Shown piece by piece: positions 20,800 through 32,439 of a stretch of 64,000 nt of DNA. Where the stretch lies: positions 5,704,001 through 5,768,000 of the forward strand of contig OZ017766.1 of the NCBI GenBank assembly GCA_963969345.1, in the 5' to 3' direction. The stretch is from Turbatrix aceti (lineage: Eukaryota; Nematoda; Chromadorea; Rhabditida; Panagrolaimidae). The number at the start of each line of letters is the position of its first letter. The stretch's first letter is position 1. Made by a program: the position numbers and the translations under genes. The notes beneath the pieces are model-generated. The model saw nothing but the letters and a program-made list of their open reading frames with translations, was not told where the DNA came from and ran no database searches.

Positions 20800-23436
20800 C
20801 TCGACGCGAAACAAACAAAACAAATCGGTCAATGGTCGCTAACGGATCTCGATGTCCGCAAAGGGGTCAGGTCACCATCTCGCCTTGGGCGAGGATAAAT
20901 GATCTCTCAGGTCGAGTCAGGTCAGGTCATCCTGCTGCCAGCGAGCACGCGTCAGTAGGAAGGGGTGAATTGCCGGGGATCGGTGTCATAGGATGCGCTT
21001 TTATGCTCGCTGTCAAATACAGAATACATCAACCAACCAACACGACTCCGCCTCCTTCGCCAGAGCAGAGCGAAGAGAGCTTTGGGTCAACGAGTTTGTT
21101 TCTTTCTTTTTTTTGTCTATTCGCTCTATCCTTTTTTTTCTACTATTTTTTTCTTTTTCAACTTCGGCAATTCGACAAAAGCCATCACACAAAAAAGTGA
21201 TTTTGTTGCTCCGCGCCGCCGCTGCCGCCGGTTGACGGATGAGCCATTGTACGCACACACAGAGGGGGTTGATCTTTTGTCTCCTGGCATAAACAATCTG
21301 CTACAATGCCTTTTATCCTGAGAGTGAGAAAAAAAAGTATCCAGTGTAGGAAAGAAAAAAACTACCCCGGATACTTTTTTTTGTTGTTTTCAAGGATGAA
21401 TGTGGCAGATGGCAGATGGAAGATGGAAGAAATCCAAGGACAAGGATTGTAAAAATAAATTAGTTTTTTTCAAAACACAAAAGAAACCGAAGAAAACACA
21501 AAACATGACATTTTTACACTGCATTTGACCCCAAATCCCTGACAAAACTGTCAAAAACTGACGCCCTGGGGGATAATTGCGTGAATTTATCATCTGTTTC
21601 TTCGGATGATGTCAAACAAACAGCGATGATAAAAGCAAAAAAAAGGCGAAAGATCGAAAAATCCTGACTGCAGAAAAACATGTGTGTCATTGATTCGTTT
21701 TTTTACGATCGAAAAAAAATAAAATCTGTAATTTTGGTCACTTTTGAACCGGCATTTTAAAAGTAGGCATGATGCGCAAAAAAACCGAAAGAAAAATTTA
21801 TTTTCTAGATTACAGTATTCTCAAAAAATTTTTTTTAAATATCTAATTTTAAAATAGTATCGTAAAATTTTTACAAAAGTGTCCCATTGACCAACAAGTT
21901 GCACGCAACATGCATCAAAGTACCCAATGTAGCACACAACATACTACCATAAGATAAGAAGCTTTTGGGATTAGAAAAAATAGTAATCCCAAAAAAAGAC
22001 GATCACTCTTTAAAAAAAAGTCGCGATGTATGTAGAAACAATAAAAAACCGGATGGATTTTTTCCACGTCTGTATTTGCAAACAAAAAACAGACGTTGTT
22101 ACACTTTTTTTATGGGGCAGTCAAATACAAAAAGTTGAATTGAATTGGTCGCGCACGCGGAAGCGCAATAATCAGGAAGGAAGAGGGACGGGGACGGGGA
22201 CGATGATGATGATGATGATCTCTTCCCTGGCTATGTAGCAGGGGATGGTGGACGACAGATATAAACTTTCGACCACTCGGGTATTTATAAAGCAGGAAAA
22301 GGTGAGACGCACATCCACAAATCTGACAGAAAATGGTGTGAATCAGTCACAGATGACGCACGCAACCAGTTGATTCATGATTCTTCCAGAAGTTTCTTCT
22401 GCCTGGAGGAAAATATACAGCATCTATTATACAACAATCATCTCAAAAAGGCTCATTACGAATTTGGTTTTTAACAGAAAAATCGTAAACACATCGACCA
22501 GACGATAAAAGCGATGATGATGAAAACAACAGCGATGACTCAGTTTTTTTCTTTCTGCATTGATGGTCGTAAACAGATCAGAGAGAACAGAACGGCTTGA
22601 AAATAATATCATATCTCACCCGATCTGCCCAATCATCGCCGAAAGAAGCGAAGCAAAACAGGGAAATTGCGACTGGCGACGACTGAATCATCAACCTTTT
22701 TTTTTATCTGACTGACCGACGACAATAACAAGCCAACAGGGCGCTAGGGGTTTATCCCTTCCTTTGTTAGCCTTTGACAGAAAAAAATAAATACAATTGT
22801 TTATTTTTCGAATGCTTTGATTTTGACGCAGATAAGTCGTAGGTCAAATTTTTTAAATCAAAAAATGCAATTTGTGAGTGTTGTCCTTTTATAAAACTTT
22901 TGGCGCTTATTTTGCGAATTACGAAAACCTAAAGGAACTGCGTATATTCTTCTAGATTTCTGTTTTTTTACTCGTTTTCCCAGAAGACTTTAATAATAAA
23001 CGGCTCGCAACAATATCTGAATACAATAAAAAGGAATCATCTGAAAATTTTCACACCGACAGAATTTTTGTGTTATGTGCGTTACTATAGACATTTCTTT
23101 TGAAACGTTTATGAATGAATAAACATGGCTATTGAACATGATAATGAATACGCTGTAGTGTTCCGTTTTTGTATTGTGTGATATTTATCGTTTGAAAACA
23201 TAAACATTTTCTTTGTTTGAGTCGTATTGTCTAACACCTACGTCTTGTGCTTTCACCTTTGACGTAAATACGTAGTAAATATGTATAATATTAATAAAGT
23301 TTTTAAGTCTAACAAACACATATCAAAAATTTTCGGTCATTTTGTTGAATAAAACCGTAAAGCTGTTGCAAAATAAATAAATTGCATTGTATCCCCTTAA
23401 GTTTATTTAATCATTAAATAGAATTATACACATGTT
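20800..23436. other. Gene-poor stretch, no gene seen
   Basis: About 2.6 kb without a convincing coding region on either strand. It contains a short GAC/GAT microsatellite at about 22190-22220 and many AT-rich runs. The few open frames of 60-140 codons are of skewed composition and lack splice partners. Confidence 0.5.
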
Positions 23437-24468
23437 CTATGATGGACTACTGCCAATATACGTAATTTTTGTAACAGTCGAATTGCAAGTTTTAAAAGGC
23501 AACCGAGACATCCAGTAATGCCTAAAAGGCCCAATCATGATCAGTATGGCCAAGCTCTGTGAAATCGCGTGCAAGTATATAATGCATTGTACCAAGTTGA
23601 TTAGAACAACACTGTTGATCTCCATGAAAAAACACGTTTCAATGAACATAAAGGGCACGTAGATGAAAACCAGCAAAATTATGCATTGGGTCACGTTGTA
23701 TATCAGCAGAACTTGATGGTTTCTTGTGGATGACGTTTGTTGGCAGAGTCTTCGAAGCTGGATGACGCGCCAGATGGATGCGCAACAGAATAAACCACAG
23801 AGCCCCAAGCCAAAGGGAGCGGCGATGAGCGGAAACATGGCAAATTGAGTCATGCTGACTGGATCGACGACCAAGAGCGATGGTTCAGCCAAGTACGGAT
23901 AATACTGTGGAAATGCAGCTTCGAGGTTTTGTTTAACAATTTTAGGTGTTATACCGTACTGCATAGTTGCAACAAGAAATGGAGGACAGTTGACAGCGAG
24001 TCCGAAAATCACAGCAGTGATGACAAAACGTTTTCTGTTGACGAAACTTGAGTGACGTCCGTGGTATGTCTAAAAACTGGGGTATACTGTAATCCAAAAT
24101 ATATGACAGTAACTAACCAGTGAAAAACGATAGATAAAACCCAGCATGGAACTGTAAAAAGAATTAACCAGACAAAAAATGACGATTTGCACAAGGATAA
24201 GACTGGTGAGCGGTGATCCATTCTTGATGAGACCCATGGAAAATCCTCCCGACATTGGAGGTAGGAAGAAGGGTACCATGGTCGCGTAGAGCAGATGAAG
24301 GAGAAAACACCACACAGCCTGGTTTAAAAGGTACCATTTGTAGTTTCCAAGCTTGCTCTTTGTCTTCATGGTACATAAAATTAGAAATCCGTAGAGAATA
24401 CAGGTGAGAGAAGTCGTCGTAATTGACACCCATCGGAGCAATATTCTTATCCACGAATCATCCACCAT
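23437..24468 (-). CDS. Srh-like seven-helix chemoreceptor
   Basis: Two exons: 24468-24118 (117 codons) and 24069-23437 (210 codons plus stop), with a phase-0 intron of 48 bp (donor GTTAGT, acceptor TTTTTAG). The 327-residue product has seven hydrophobic segments. Landmarks shared with the receptors at 45-64 kb are NQAVWCFLLHL in helix 2, PPMSGGFSMG before helix 3, YRFSL at the splice junction, RNHQVLLIYN before helix 6 and a C-terminal GPFRHYW where others have YREYW. These resemble the nematode Srh chemoreceptor family (helix-2 LLN..FW, P...GYP.G, terminal PYR). An upstream in-frame ATG at 24495 exists, but MVDDSW matches the other family starts. It is the most divergent copy and stands about 21 kb from the rest. 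Confidence 0.8.
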
Positions 24469-25463
24469 GACGCGACAACACAACCTTTGGCACACCAGAC
24501 CAGACCAGGTGAGTGTTTATGATGTATGCGTCTGCTGACAATGTTGTATGCCCTTTTTTACCTTTACACCAAGAAAAGAAGGAGGAGGTCAGCAAATTGA
24601 ATAACACAACACGCCAAGTGTATTATCTATGGCCATTGTAAGAAATAAAATTACGATAAACAAGATTTACGTTCTTTTTTTTGCAGTGCACTGTCTTTTG
24701 TGTTATTCGTCTGCAAATTATTAAATTTGTTTTAAAAACAATTATTTGTAGTTATTCTAAGAATTAGATTGACCCTTGTTTTATGGTTTCTAAACTGTTG
24801 TTGGTGACGAAACCTGATCTTACAATGAGTTATGTACGGTACATAAATATCTTTTTGACAAGTGAATTCAAATAAACAAAACTTTTTAGCGTTTGCGGTT
24901 GTTGTTTACTTTTTTAACTATCCTAAATTTTTTTGCTATTTGCCTAATTTTTTCCTGCAAAATGTACATCACATTGTTTTAACAAAAATCGTTGTATTTT
25001 TTAATAAATATATACTTTTTTAAATAAATATGAAAATCTATAAAATTTCGTGTTTAAATTTCATACACTGCTTTTTCAGCAACAGACTAGTTTCTTACCT
25101 AAACCTTGGTGTACTGTAATCCCGTTGGTTTTGTTTGCAGGTTTCAGTCACTTATTTTGCACGCGTAAATTAATTTATGTACTTTAATAATGTAGTAAAT
25201 AAAAAATAAAGTAATTACATAATTCTCGTATACTGTTGTTGATGTTACTGATCTTCGGTCGCCCCCCAAGCTTTTTATAGTGCACTCTGATGCGTTTTGC
25301 CTTGGCCTAATTTTCGGTTATGTACGTATGTCTTACAAATTAATGTTGAACGCATGATAAAAGCATTGCATTTATGTGTCTTCCAGTTTTTATGCGCTGC
25401 CAATATTTTTTTAAGTCAAAGCTTTCTGAAGCCAAAACCCAAAGCACAATTAATATCAACGAT
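24469..25463. other. Intergenic, no gene seen
   Basis: AT-rich spacer of about 1 kb between a receptor gene and a Ly6-like gene, both on the minus strand. No RNA gene or repeat is recognised. Confidence 0.5.
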
Positions 25464-25977
25464 TTAAAAACACAGAATATACACAAGCGATACAATCAGA
25501 GCGGTTACTGAGATCACTGCGGTCGATGCATTGCATTTTGCATTGCACAAATCAAAGTCACAAACGTATGCTTGGTAGCTTATGTCATTCAGTTTTCTGA
25601 AATCATAAAAAATATTAAAAGTGTGTTTAAATTATTATGATACCCGGTTATACACCTGTTGATCTCGGTTGGAACCTTTACACCGTTGATGGATGCTGTT
25701 GGATCGGGCGAACATAACGTCAAGATTTGTGGATCAAGGATTGGACTGCTTTCGTAAACTCAAAATGTTTTTTTGGATGAAGTGTGCAAACATTAATTCA
25801 TACTTACGATACACACAGTAGCTACAGTTACCTACTGACTGAGCATTGTAACGATCTATGTAGCATTGGACAGATACGGTTTCTAGAATCTCATAAAGAT
25901 TTATTCAACTAATAAATTTGTTTACCTTTTACGGAAAAAAATACTAACAACAGGGTAAAAAGCGCAGAGAATGTCAT
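25464..25977 (-). CDS. Ly6-like eight-cysteine small surface protein (1)
   Basis: Four small exons are read on the minus strand. Exon 1 from 25977 encodes the signal peptide MTFSALFTLLLVFFSV. Exon 2 contains VQCYIDRY and NCSYC. Exon 3 contains LTLCSPDP. The last exon encodes AYVCDFDLCNAKC and a hydrophobic tail ending CF at 25464. Cysteine spacing and the C...DLCN..C end match the other Ly6-like genes here, so a three-finger fold with a C-terminal GPI or membrane anchor is likely. The exon 2/3 junction is the weak point: phase 1 is kept only by a TTTTGAG acceptor. The usual arginine or cysteine before the last intron is NR here, so one conserved cysteine seems missing. Confidence 0.6.
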
Positions 25978-26297
25978 GGTGTCGGTCGAACACTGATAAC
26001 ACGGTCGCTAATAACGTTTGGGTTAAATGAAAAAGGTGTGGCTTCGACATTGATTTTACCGAAAACGGACGAGATTTCAGGCAGCCCCCCCCCTGCATGT
26101 AAAAGCAATGTAGGTTGTCCGTGATTTGTAGAGCCCCGACCCAACGCCTTTGTTTACCACCATCGACGAAAAACTTTTTGGTGCTCTCTATTTTTTTGTC
26201 AACGTTGTAATCGGTGATGCATGCATGGAATTGAAATCGTTGTGTCCAGGAGAAAAGCTTGCATGATTCATAAAAAAAGGTAAAAAATTTTGATGCA
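25978..26297. other. Intergenic, no gene seen
   Basis: Promoter-side flank of the Ly6-like gene 1 and left flank of the 3.4 kb inverted-repeat element. No coding region is recognised. Confidence 0.4.
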
Positions 26298-26440
26298 CAC
26301 TGAAAAAAATATCGTCAGTTTTTTCTGACGAATTCGTCAGTTTTTTGGTGCTGTGCACAGACGTCAGTTGAACTGACGAATGCATCGTTAGAAAAAACTG
26401 ACGAATTCGTCAGAAAAAAATGACGATCGTGTTTTTCTCC
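26298..26440. repeat. CGTCAG/CTGACG palindrome cluster, left
   Basis: About six alternating CGTCAG and CTGACG cores separated by T or A runs, arranged as a near-perfect palindrome around 26365. A related cluster is found at 29585-29690. Confidence 0.7.
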
Positions 26441-26699
26441 CGCTTTTTCGCCCCCCTGCTTTTTGCCGTTTGCCTCACCCTTTTGTGCCCTCCGTGTCCT
26501 ATATACACAGTTTACATAACAATTTATCACAATCAAACAAAAAATCAACGACTTATCACAATAAAAAGATCTGTGGTGGCAGTTGTCGTCTGTGGTGGCG
26601 ATGTTGCTTGTTCGTGCCTGGCGTGTAGTCCGTCGCAGAAGTAGACCAGAAACCGTATCAGCCATTGTTGAGTCATCGTTTGAAGATCATCATGTCGTC

Positions 26700-27370
26700 G
26701 TCGTCAACGTCGATTTCACCGCTGCCCCTTGATCGTTGATGAAGCCGATTGGGCCTAAAAATCAAGAAAGTTAACTCGGATTTCAATTTTTTTCCAAAAA
26801 CTTACATTTTGCATGCAGGCAAGGATGTCTGAAGGTTGTGTGAAGTAATCTGAAAGCTTGGAAGAATTACTGAATACAAAATAAAACCCCAGCCATTTTT
26901 TATCAAAAAATTTGATGCCAACTGCCTTTCAATCATTTTTCACCTTTTTTTGCAATTGTGAAGCCAAATCTTGGCAACCCAGCTGTCGCAGCGCAATCCT
27001 ACCTAACAAATCGCAGAACTCTCATGGCACAATCGCATAAAACGGAAAAAAAAATGATTAAAACTTGGTTGGTATACAAAAAATAGTAAAAACGCCCCAA
27101 AACTTGGAAAAATTCAAAAACCTACGTCGGTGGAGGAAGGTTCGCTCGGATAAGGGTGCCGGTAGATTGTACATGCTTGGAGGGTGTCGCCGGATGAGTC
27201 TGAAACAAAAGCAAAACAATTCACGCTAAAAAACAACAATTACAACACGAACGCGAAAAAAAGAACATAGACAAAAAAAGAACAAAGTTGGGCTGATCAA
27301 GCCGGGCGCTGCGACGCAACATTCGTGTTGAGACTCCTCGACAACGTAAAAGTCGCAGAACGCGCGTGTC
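26700..27370 (-). pseudogene. Exon-like gene fragment carried by repeat element
   Basis: On the minus strand, TTTCAG acceptors and GTAAG/GTAGG donors flank short open segments. The segment at about 27195-27125 reads HPATPSKHVQSTGTLIRAN. Another at about 26860-26805 can read YFTQPSDILACMQN, and in that phase the next reads to a stop near 26715. The first segment has a recognisable counterpart, inverted, at about 36915-37000 (PPATSSKRLQFMGNFLNAN). Phases do not all agree, so I take these as decayed pieces of a gene copied into the repeat. The family is not recognised. Confidence 0.35.
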
Positions 27371-27499
27371 GTAAAATTAATTAGACGAAATTTATTTCTA
27401 AATTCGAAAACTTAGGTTTTTGAATAGATATTTGTAAGTTTTTTGTTTTGATAAAATAGAATCAAGTATTGTCGTTCGAACTGGGCTACTGGCGTTTTT

Positions 27500-28197
27500 C
27501 AAAATTTTCATTTTTGACAAAATTAAAGGAGGTGTACTAGAAAATTCACTACTTGGTAAAAAATAAAGTTACACATGCGGTGAAAAATGATTTCGAAGCA
27601 CAACAAAATTTTCTATCCAGTAAAAATATGCACATGCTTCAAAATAATTTTCAAATGCCTGAAAAACTCAAGCTTCCAAAAAATTTTCCTGAAATATGAA
27701 TTTTCAAAACTTTTTCGAAGCGTAATCCAAAAACTAAAATCGGCATCGCATTCTACAGTATCTTTTACATCTGGAGCGATTGTTTCAGAATTTTATATTT
27801 TTTCCGCGCGCCAGTGCAAATTTTTTCCTGAACCTCCCTTTTTTTGTTGAGCAAACACCAAAATTTTTCAAAGTAGGGTTCGGTAAAAAAATCGGCATGG
27901 GTCGCGTTCGAAATGCATTTACGCGAAAAGTTAGGGTCCGGGGCAGAAATGAACGCTGAAGCGAATGGCGTATTCAGTTTTTTAAATTGAGTTCTAAAAA
28001 GTTCCGAAAACCTAATTTTTCTCAGAAATTTCATTTTTTTCAAAACTTCTAAGGTGATAAGGTATAGATTTTTCTTTAAAATCAGTTAGAGAATTTAGTT
28101 TCGCTTCAGAATTGCTTTTGTTTGCCTTCCTAGCTCATTTTGTTTATGCGCAGCGATTTTTCTACCATACCTCCTTCGATTTTGTTAATTTTGAACG
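27500..28197. repeat. Palindromic ~700 bp foldback unit, copy A
   Basis: The ends are inverted: TTTTTGACAAAATTAAAGGA followed by GGTGTACTAGAAAA at the left, and its reverse complement with a few changes at the right (CTACCATACCTCCTTCGATT, then TTG). The body is non-coding. Two diverged copies lie at 28525-29220 (same orientation) and 35908-36617. Confidence 0.75.
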
Positions 28198-28524
28198 AAA
28201 TAAAAAAAAAGAATTATGTCAGCACAAAGAATGCCTCTGAAACTGTCTGTAAACAAAATTTCATAAAAAAAACTGAATTTTGGGCTGAGTTACATTTTTT
28301 TGTAATTTGGTGCGAAATCCACATCTTCAAAATGCATTGACTCACGCGCGCAACATGCGAAAGCCTCGGCAGTCTGGTGCGCTTTGGAGCTCTGGACAAA
28401 AGTCGGTTGAATTAAATTTATTTAAAAAATTCAAAAAAGTGAGCGCTTATTGTCTATTGTCTTTCTTTTTTTGGTACAAATAGAATCGAGCATCGTCTTT
28501 CAAATGAGGCGATTCCCGTTTTGC

Positions 28525-29220
28525 AAAGTTGGCATTTGTGACAAATTTGAGTAGGGTGTACTAGAAAAATCATATTTATGTACGTAATAAAGATCGAAAC
28601 CCAATCCAAAATGCATTCGACGCGCAACAAAATTTTCTTTCTAACGATTATATTTAGTCCTACCCTAATGATTAGACAAGTGCAAGAAAAAATTAAATTT
28701 TTGAAACAAAAATTTTGTTTCGAAAATTTCGAAACATTTTCGAAACCGGATCAAAAAACGAATATCAAAATTGGATTCCGCAGCATCTTCTACGTCTAAG
28801 GGCGGTGTTTCAGAATTTTTTCTCTTTCCGACGCGCCGGTGTATAATTTCTCCTGAACCCTACTTTTTTTGAGTTCCAGGCAACAAAAATTTTCAAAGTA
28901 GGGTTCGGCAAAAAAATCAACAAACGGCGCGTTTGTTATGCATTTTTTTGAAAATTTAGGCTCTGGGGTAAAAATGAACGCATAATACAATGGTGCTATC
29001 AGTTTTGTGACTCGGGTTCTAAAAAGTTTCGAAAACCTAATTTTTTTCGGAAATTTCAATTTTTTCGAAACTTTCAAAGTGACAAGGGGTATATTTTTTT
29101 TCAAAATTAGTTAGAGAATTTTATTGCGCTTCAGAATTTCTGTCCCACGCATTTTTAGATCTTCTGGTTCATTCACAGCGATTTATTTACCATACCTCTC
29201 TCAAATTCGACAATTTTGGC
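28525..29220. repeat. Palindromic ~700 bp foldback unit, copy B
   Basis: Diverged direct repeat of copy A, about 1 kb downstream. Shared landmarks are GGGTGTACTAGAAAAATCAT at the left, CAAAGTAGGGTTCGG in the middle and CATACCTCTCTCAAATTCGA at the right. Confidence 0.7.
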
Positions 29221-29319
29221 CGATTTCGGCAGTCAAAATTGTTCGAACATTTGTATTTTTGCTTGGCAAAAAACTAGAAATGCCGAATACAATAGAAAAA
29301 CACCATAAAAACATTTTTT

Positions 29320-29389
29320 GTACTGCGGGATTCGAACCGCACACCCTCAGCTTCGCAGTCCTACCCCCTACCAGCATCGCTATTTAGGA
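29320..29389 (-). tRNA. tRNA-like remnant (pseudo-tRNA or SINE head)
   Basis: The minus strand reads a strong T-arm/B-box, TGCGGTTCGAATCCCGCA, preceded by GGTAGGGGGTAGGACTGCGA. The spacing is that of the D and anticodon arms of a tRNA. I cannot close a convincing acceptor stem, and the A box is poor. It may be a decayed tRNA gene or the head of a tRNA-derived SINE. Confidence 0.35.
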
Positions 29390-29584
29390 AATTGCAGGGA
29401 TTTCGTCTTTTTTTCGCCGCGGACTAGCATTTCAGATACCAGACGCTGTAATTTGTACCATGTCCATCCACAAATGTTCTTTTTACCCGTAAAACAATGC
29501 CTGATACACAAGAAAGCAATTGCATGTGCAATTTAACGTACAAAAAGCTTTATAGCGCAAATGGCGAAATCGAGTTTTTGATAA

Positions 29585-29697
29585 TCGTCAGTTTTTTCTG
29601 ACGAAAATCGTCAGTTTTGAAAACTGATGAAAATCGTCAGATTTTTTTAAACAAAATCGTCAGAATGCACAACTGACGATTCAAATTTTTCTCAGTG
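29585..29697. repeat. CGTCAG/CTGACG palindrome cluster, right
   Basis: Second cluster of alternating CGTCAG/CTGACG cores separated by T/A runs. It ends in TTTTTCTCAGTG, the inverse of the left end of the composite element. Confidence 0.65.
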
Positions 29698-29958
29698 CAT
29701 GTGACGACGGATGAAAAGAGGATAAAAATGTTGTTTTGTGAATTTCAAAATGTTATTTTTTGTTTGGGAGTAACAAAACGTTAAAATTGAAAAAAAAATG
29801 TCTGCGAATTGATAAAATCGAGCAAAGAAAACAGGTACATAAAAACTGCGAAAAAACTGTTGATTGCGAGCGCATTAATGGTCTCGCAACGAAAATATCA
29901 ACAGCGAGCACACTACTTTTGGTTTCACCACGACAGTTTGCGTCTGCAAAACTGTACG

Positions 29959-30133
29959 TGTGGGGGCAGGTATCCACTGGGTGTCAAGAGTCGCAAGATA
30001 CAAGCCCAATTTATTCCAGAGTACACAGAGGGACAAAACCCGGCCGACTGACGGCCCGGAGATAGGGAAGAGAAAAAGAGAAGTGATATGCAAATGCGAG
30101 TGGGAATCGGCATGATGCCTCGCGTTCGCGACA
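29959..30133 (-). repeat. 3' LTR
   Basis: 175 bp terminal repeat starting TGTGGGGGCAGG and ending CGTTCGCGACA on the plus strand; no difference from the other LTR was seen by eye. Confidence 0.92.
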
Positions 30134-30248
30134 CTGGGGCCAGGGCACAAGGGGCAAAAAGACGAGAAAGACGGGAGTACAATCAAAGAGGGAACAGGGA
30201 TTAGGAAACGTGATGATGACCAAAAGCGGAAGATTTCGACGCCCTGGT

Positions 30249-32066
30249 TTAGCCTCCAGCAGGAGCTAACATCTTGCGGATTCGTCTGCTCTTCGACGAG
30301 CGTTGCGCCGTGAGATTGCCAGTCTCGAGATTAGTGAGTTGCTCTGGTCCATGTTTGAGTCGACCAGGGGAAGGCCTCGCACGATGCATGTGCTGCTGGT
30401 CCGTCTTCAGGACCGGCCCTTGGGCGCCGCGGCCAGGCGGGTGGGGGATCAAATGGTTGATGCCTGGATGAGTTGCCAGGGCTTTCCGGAGGATCGTGGT
30501 GTGCCTCCTACCAAACTTCTTGACGAGAGCCTGTTTGGTAAAGGCGATGAGTCGCTCAAACTTTCTGCCTTGCCAGTACGTTTTATCAACCGTATGGCAC
30601 CCTACCACGCTCCTGTACCTGTTGGGGGATGAGGGGGGAAAGGGTTTGGAAGACAAGAAAACAATTGCAATGAGGATCTCTCTGGGCAGTATGAGGAAGG
30701 GGAAAGAAGGGCAAGAAACAGTTATAAGAAACCAACGGATCTGACGTTGAAGCATTACGATCGACGGATGTTGCTGGATAGCGAAAAATATCGTACGAAT
30801 CTTCGGAACTAGCGAGAGTTGACGTTTTGTGTAGAAGTAACGGAATATTTGATTGATGGGTGATGCCGTAGAAACCGATGTTGATAGACCTTGAAACTGC
30901 TTACGTCGGGCCACGCACAGCGACGCTCGGATGCGTGCCTTCGGATTAGTTGGGTCCGTAAACTGGGGCAAAGATTTTTTACGCTTTTTTGCGGCGCGAG
31001 GTAATTTAGCAACAGGTGGAAAAATACTGAATTCGTCCCTGTTTGTTTTGTCCAAACCCGTGCGTTTTTCTGGATCTCGTGGATCGTTGCGCAGACATAT
31101 TGGCTTAGGCCGTTTTGGTGCTTCAACATTGATGCCTAGCTCGCCATGTTTTTCGGAAAACTCCCCGACTTTCTGTACGGAAGAGATGTCGTGTTTGTCC
31201 GGTGGCAGTTTGACAGCCTTTACCGAAACGGCGGTGGTATTGTTAGCCGTGTTACTATAAAATTTGTTTTGCGCGTCTGATTCAATTTTGGGAATTACTC
31301 GGCTGACGTCGGTAAGACCTTGTGAAGATCGCGACTGGTGGACGTCCGTACTAGCCTGCGATTCGGAAAATTTGCGTTTCGACTGAACCACGAACACGGA
31401 ATCTGAAGACTGATGCGTCTGCTGACTGATTGCTACCTCGCGTACCTGGACGGGTAGTAAACTTGTGCGTCCGGAGCCAAAATTTGGAAGCACGCGCTTT
31501 TGAATACTTATTGAAGCCTTGCTCGCTGGTTGTGCGACTGGAATGACTACTGAAGTGCGTTGTACTGCGGAAAGTTTGTGCGCCTGATGACCAACAGAAA
31601 CCTTGCTCGCTGGTTGTGTGACCGAAAGTTTGCGCTCTGGATGGCCTTCTGAACGCGCGCTTGGGGATTGGATTGAAGGATTGCGTACTGAGTTAGCTAT
31701 TGATGGTTCACTCGCCTGCTGGACGGCCGCTACTGCTCTACCGCGGTTTATGAAAACTTCTAATCGCCCGCGTGCCATGCTGTAATCATAGAGTGCTCCG
31801 AATACTTTTTGTTCTACCGTGTCATAGTCAGACTCGCGGTATTCGAGTAGTCGCTCGCGCACTTCTTCCTTGCACTTTTCGGCTTGCCTAATCACATCCT
31901 GCGCGTCCTTGCATCGTATTCGGACTAAGGACTGATCTATGGGTATGGTGCTAAGCGCTTGCGGTATTAACTCTAGAAGTATGCCTAAATCTCGCATGTG
32001 GAAACGCAATAGTTGCAATTGCTTGTTTATTGGTTTTTGACGCAGATCTGTTTCTGTTAGCGTCAT
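30249..32066 (-). CDS. Gag-like protein of the LTR retrotransposon
   Basis: The open frame extends to a start at 32192, but the preferred start is MTLTETDLRQKP at about 32066, giving roughly 605 residues. The upstream extension is a T-rich hydrophobic run that looks non-coding. Residues ~1-115 are helical and charged, ending YDYSMARGRLEVFINRGRA, plausible for a Gag N-terminal region. The middle is Ser/Thr/Gln/Lys-rich and basic, with repeated QPASK- and SVxQ-like phrases and a KKRKKS patch. The last ~170 residues have a different composition and may be a fortuitously open remnant. No CCHC zinc knuckle is visible. The protein would presumably package the element RNA; the assignment rests on position between the LTRs. 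Confidence 0.55.
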   Translation of the reverse strand: MTLTETDLRQKPINKQLQLLRFHMRDLGILLELIPQALSTIPIDQSLVRIRCKDAQDVIRQAEKCKEEVRERLLEYRESDYDTVEQKVFGALYDYSMARGRLEVFINRGRAVAAVQQASEPSIANSVRNPSIQSPSARSEGHPERKLSVTQPASKVSVGHQAHKLSAVQRTSVVIPVAQPASKASISIQKRVLPNFGSGRTSLLPVQVREVAISQQTHQSSDSVFVVQSKRKFSESQASTDVHQSRSSQGLTDVSRVIPKIESDAQNKFYSNTANNTTAVSVKAVKLPPDKHDISSVQKVGEFSEKHGELGINVEAPKRPKPICLRNDPRDPEKRTGLDKTNRDEFSIFPPVAKLPRAAKKRKKSLPQFTDPTNPKARIRASLCVARRKQFQGLSTSVSTASPINQIFRYFYTKRQLSLVPKIRTIFFAIQQHPSIVMLQRQIRWFLITVSCPSFPFLILPREILIAIVFLSSKPFPPSSPNRYRSVVGCHTVDKTYWQGRKFERLIAFTKQALVKKFGRRHTTILRKALATHPGINHLIPHPPGRGAQGPVLKTDQQHMHRARPSPGRLKHGPEQLTNLETGNLTAQRSSKSRRIRKMLAPAGG

Positions 32067-32373
32067 GATAAAAAATGGAGTGTTGTGTAAAAAAAAAAGA
32101 AAAGTGTAAAAGAAGAAAAATGAAACGGTACAAGTGACCGGAAAAAATGGTACCAAGGACCAAAATAAAATTGAAAAAATGAGCGCCAACAAAATACGCG
32201 CAGAAGAGAAGTAAACGTGAACGCCAAAAAACGAAAAAGAAGTTTAAAATACAAAAGAAAGCGGGAACATCGATGCCCGTGCTTACGAAATCGGCCAACC
32301 TTTCTTCCAGATTACACCCTCGCTTGCCAGTGCTCGGGCGAAGGTGGTCGCGATGTGACGACGGAAACGGTAG

Positions 32374-32439
32374 GGTCGGTGTAGTGGTAGAATTCTCGGC
32401 GCCTGCGGGTGACCGTAAACCGAGATGGCCGATGCACCA
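32374..32439 (+). tRNA. tRNA-Gly-like sequence containing the primer-binding site
   Basis: The plus strand reads TCGGTGTAGTGGTAGAATTCTCGG and, ~40 bp on, GGCCGATGCACCA. The first matches the 5' half and D-arm of tRNA-Gly(GCC) and the second its 3' end with CCA. The spacing is about 57 nt against 61 in an intact tRNA. The anticodon and T-arm region is diverged, so it is not a working gene. The CCA end is two bases from the LTR. Confidence 0.6.

Larger units (their letters stand above)
26298..29697. mobile_element. Candidate composite TIR element, 3.4 kb
   Basis: The ends are inverted: CACTGAAAAAAATATCGTCAG at the left and, on the opposite strand at the right, CACTGAGAAAAATTTGAATC followed by GTCAG. 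Inside each end is a cluster of CGTCAG/CTGACG palindromes (26312-26430 and 29585-29690). Between them are two ~700 bp palindromic units in tandem, an exon-like segment shared with the element at 35.4-38.6 kb, and a tRNA-like remnant. No transposase is visible, so it would be non-autonomous. No target duplication is clear, and two separate MITEs at either end could give the same picture. Confidence 0.5.

Noticed and set aside
26315..26665. 116-codon minus-strand open frame
   Set aside because: It runs through the CGTCAG palindrome cluster and has no conserved pattern; read-through of repeat DNA.
30931..31260. 109-codon plus-strand open frame inside the LTR element
   Set aside because: Antisense to the Gag-like frame, and the element's polarity (primer site, AATAAA) is minus.
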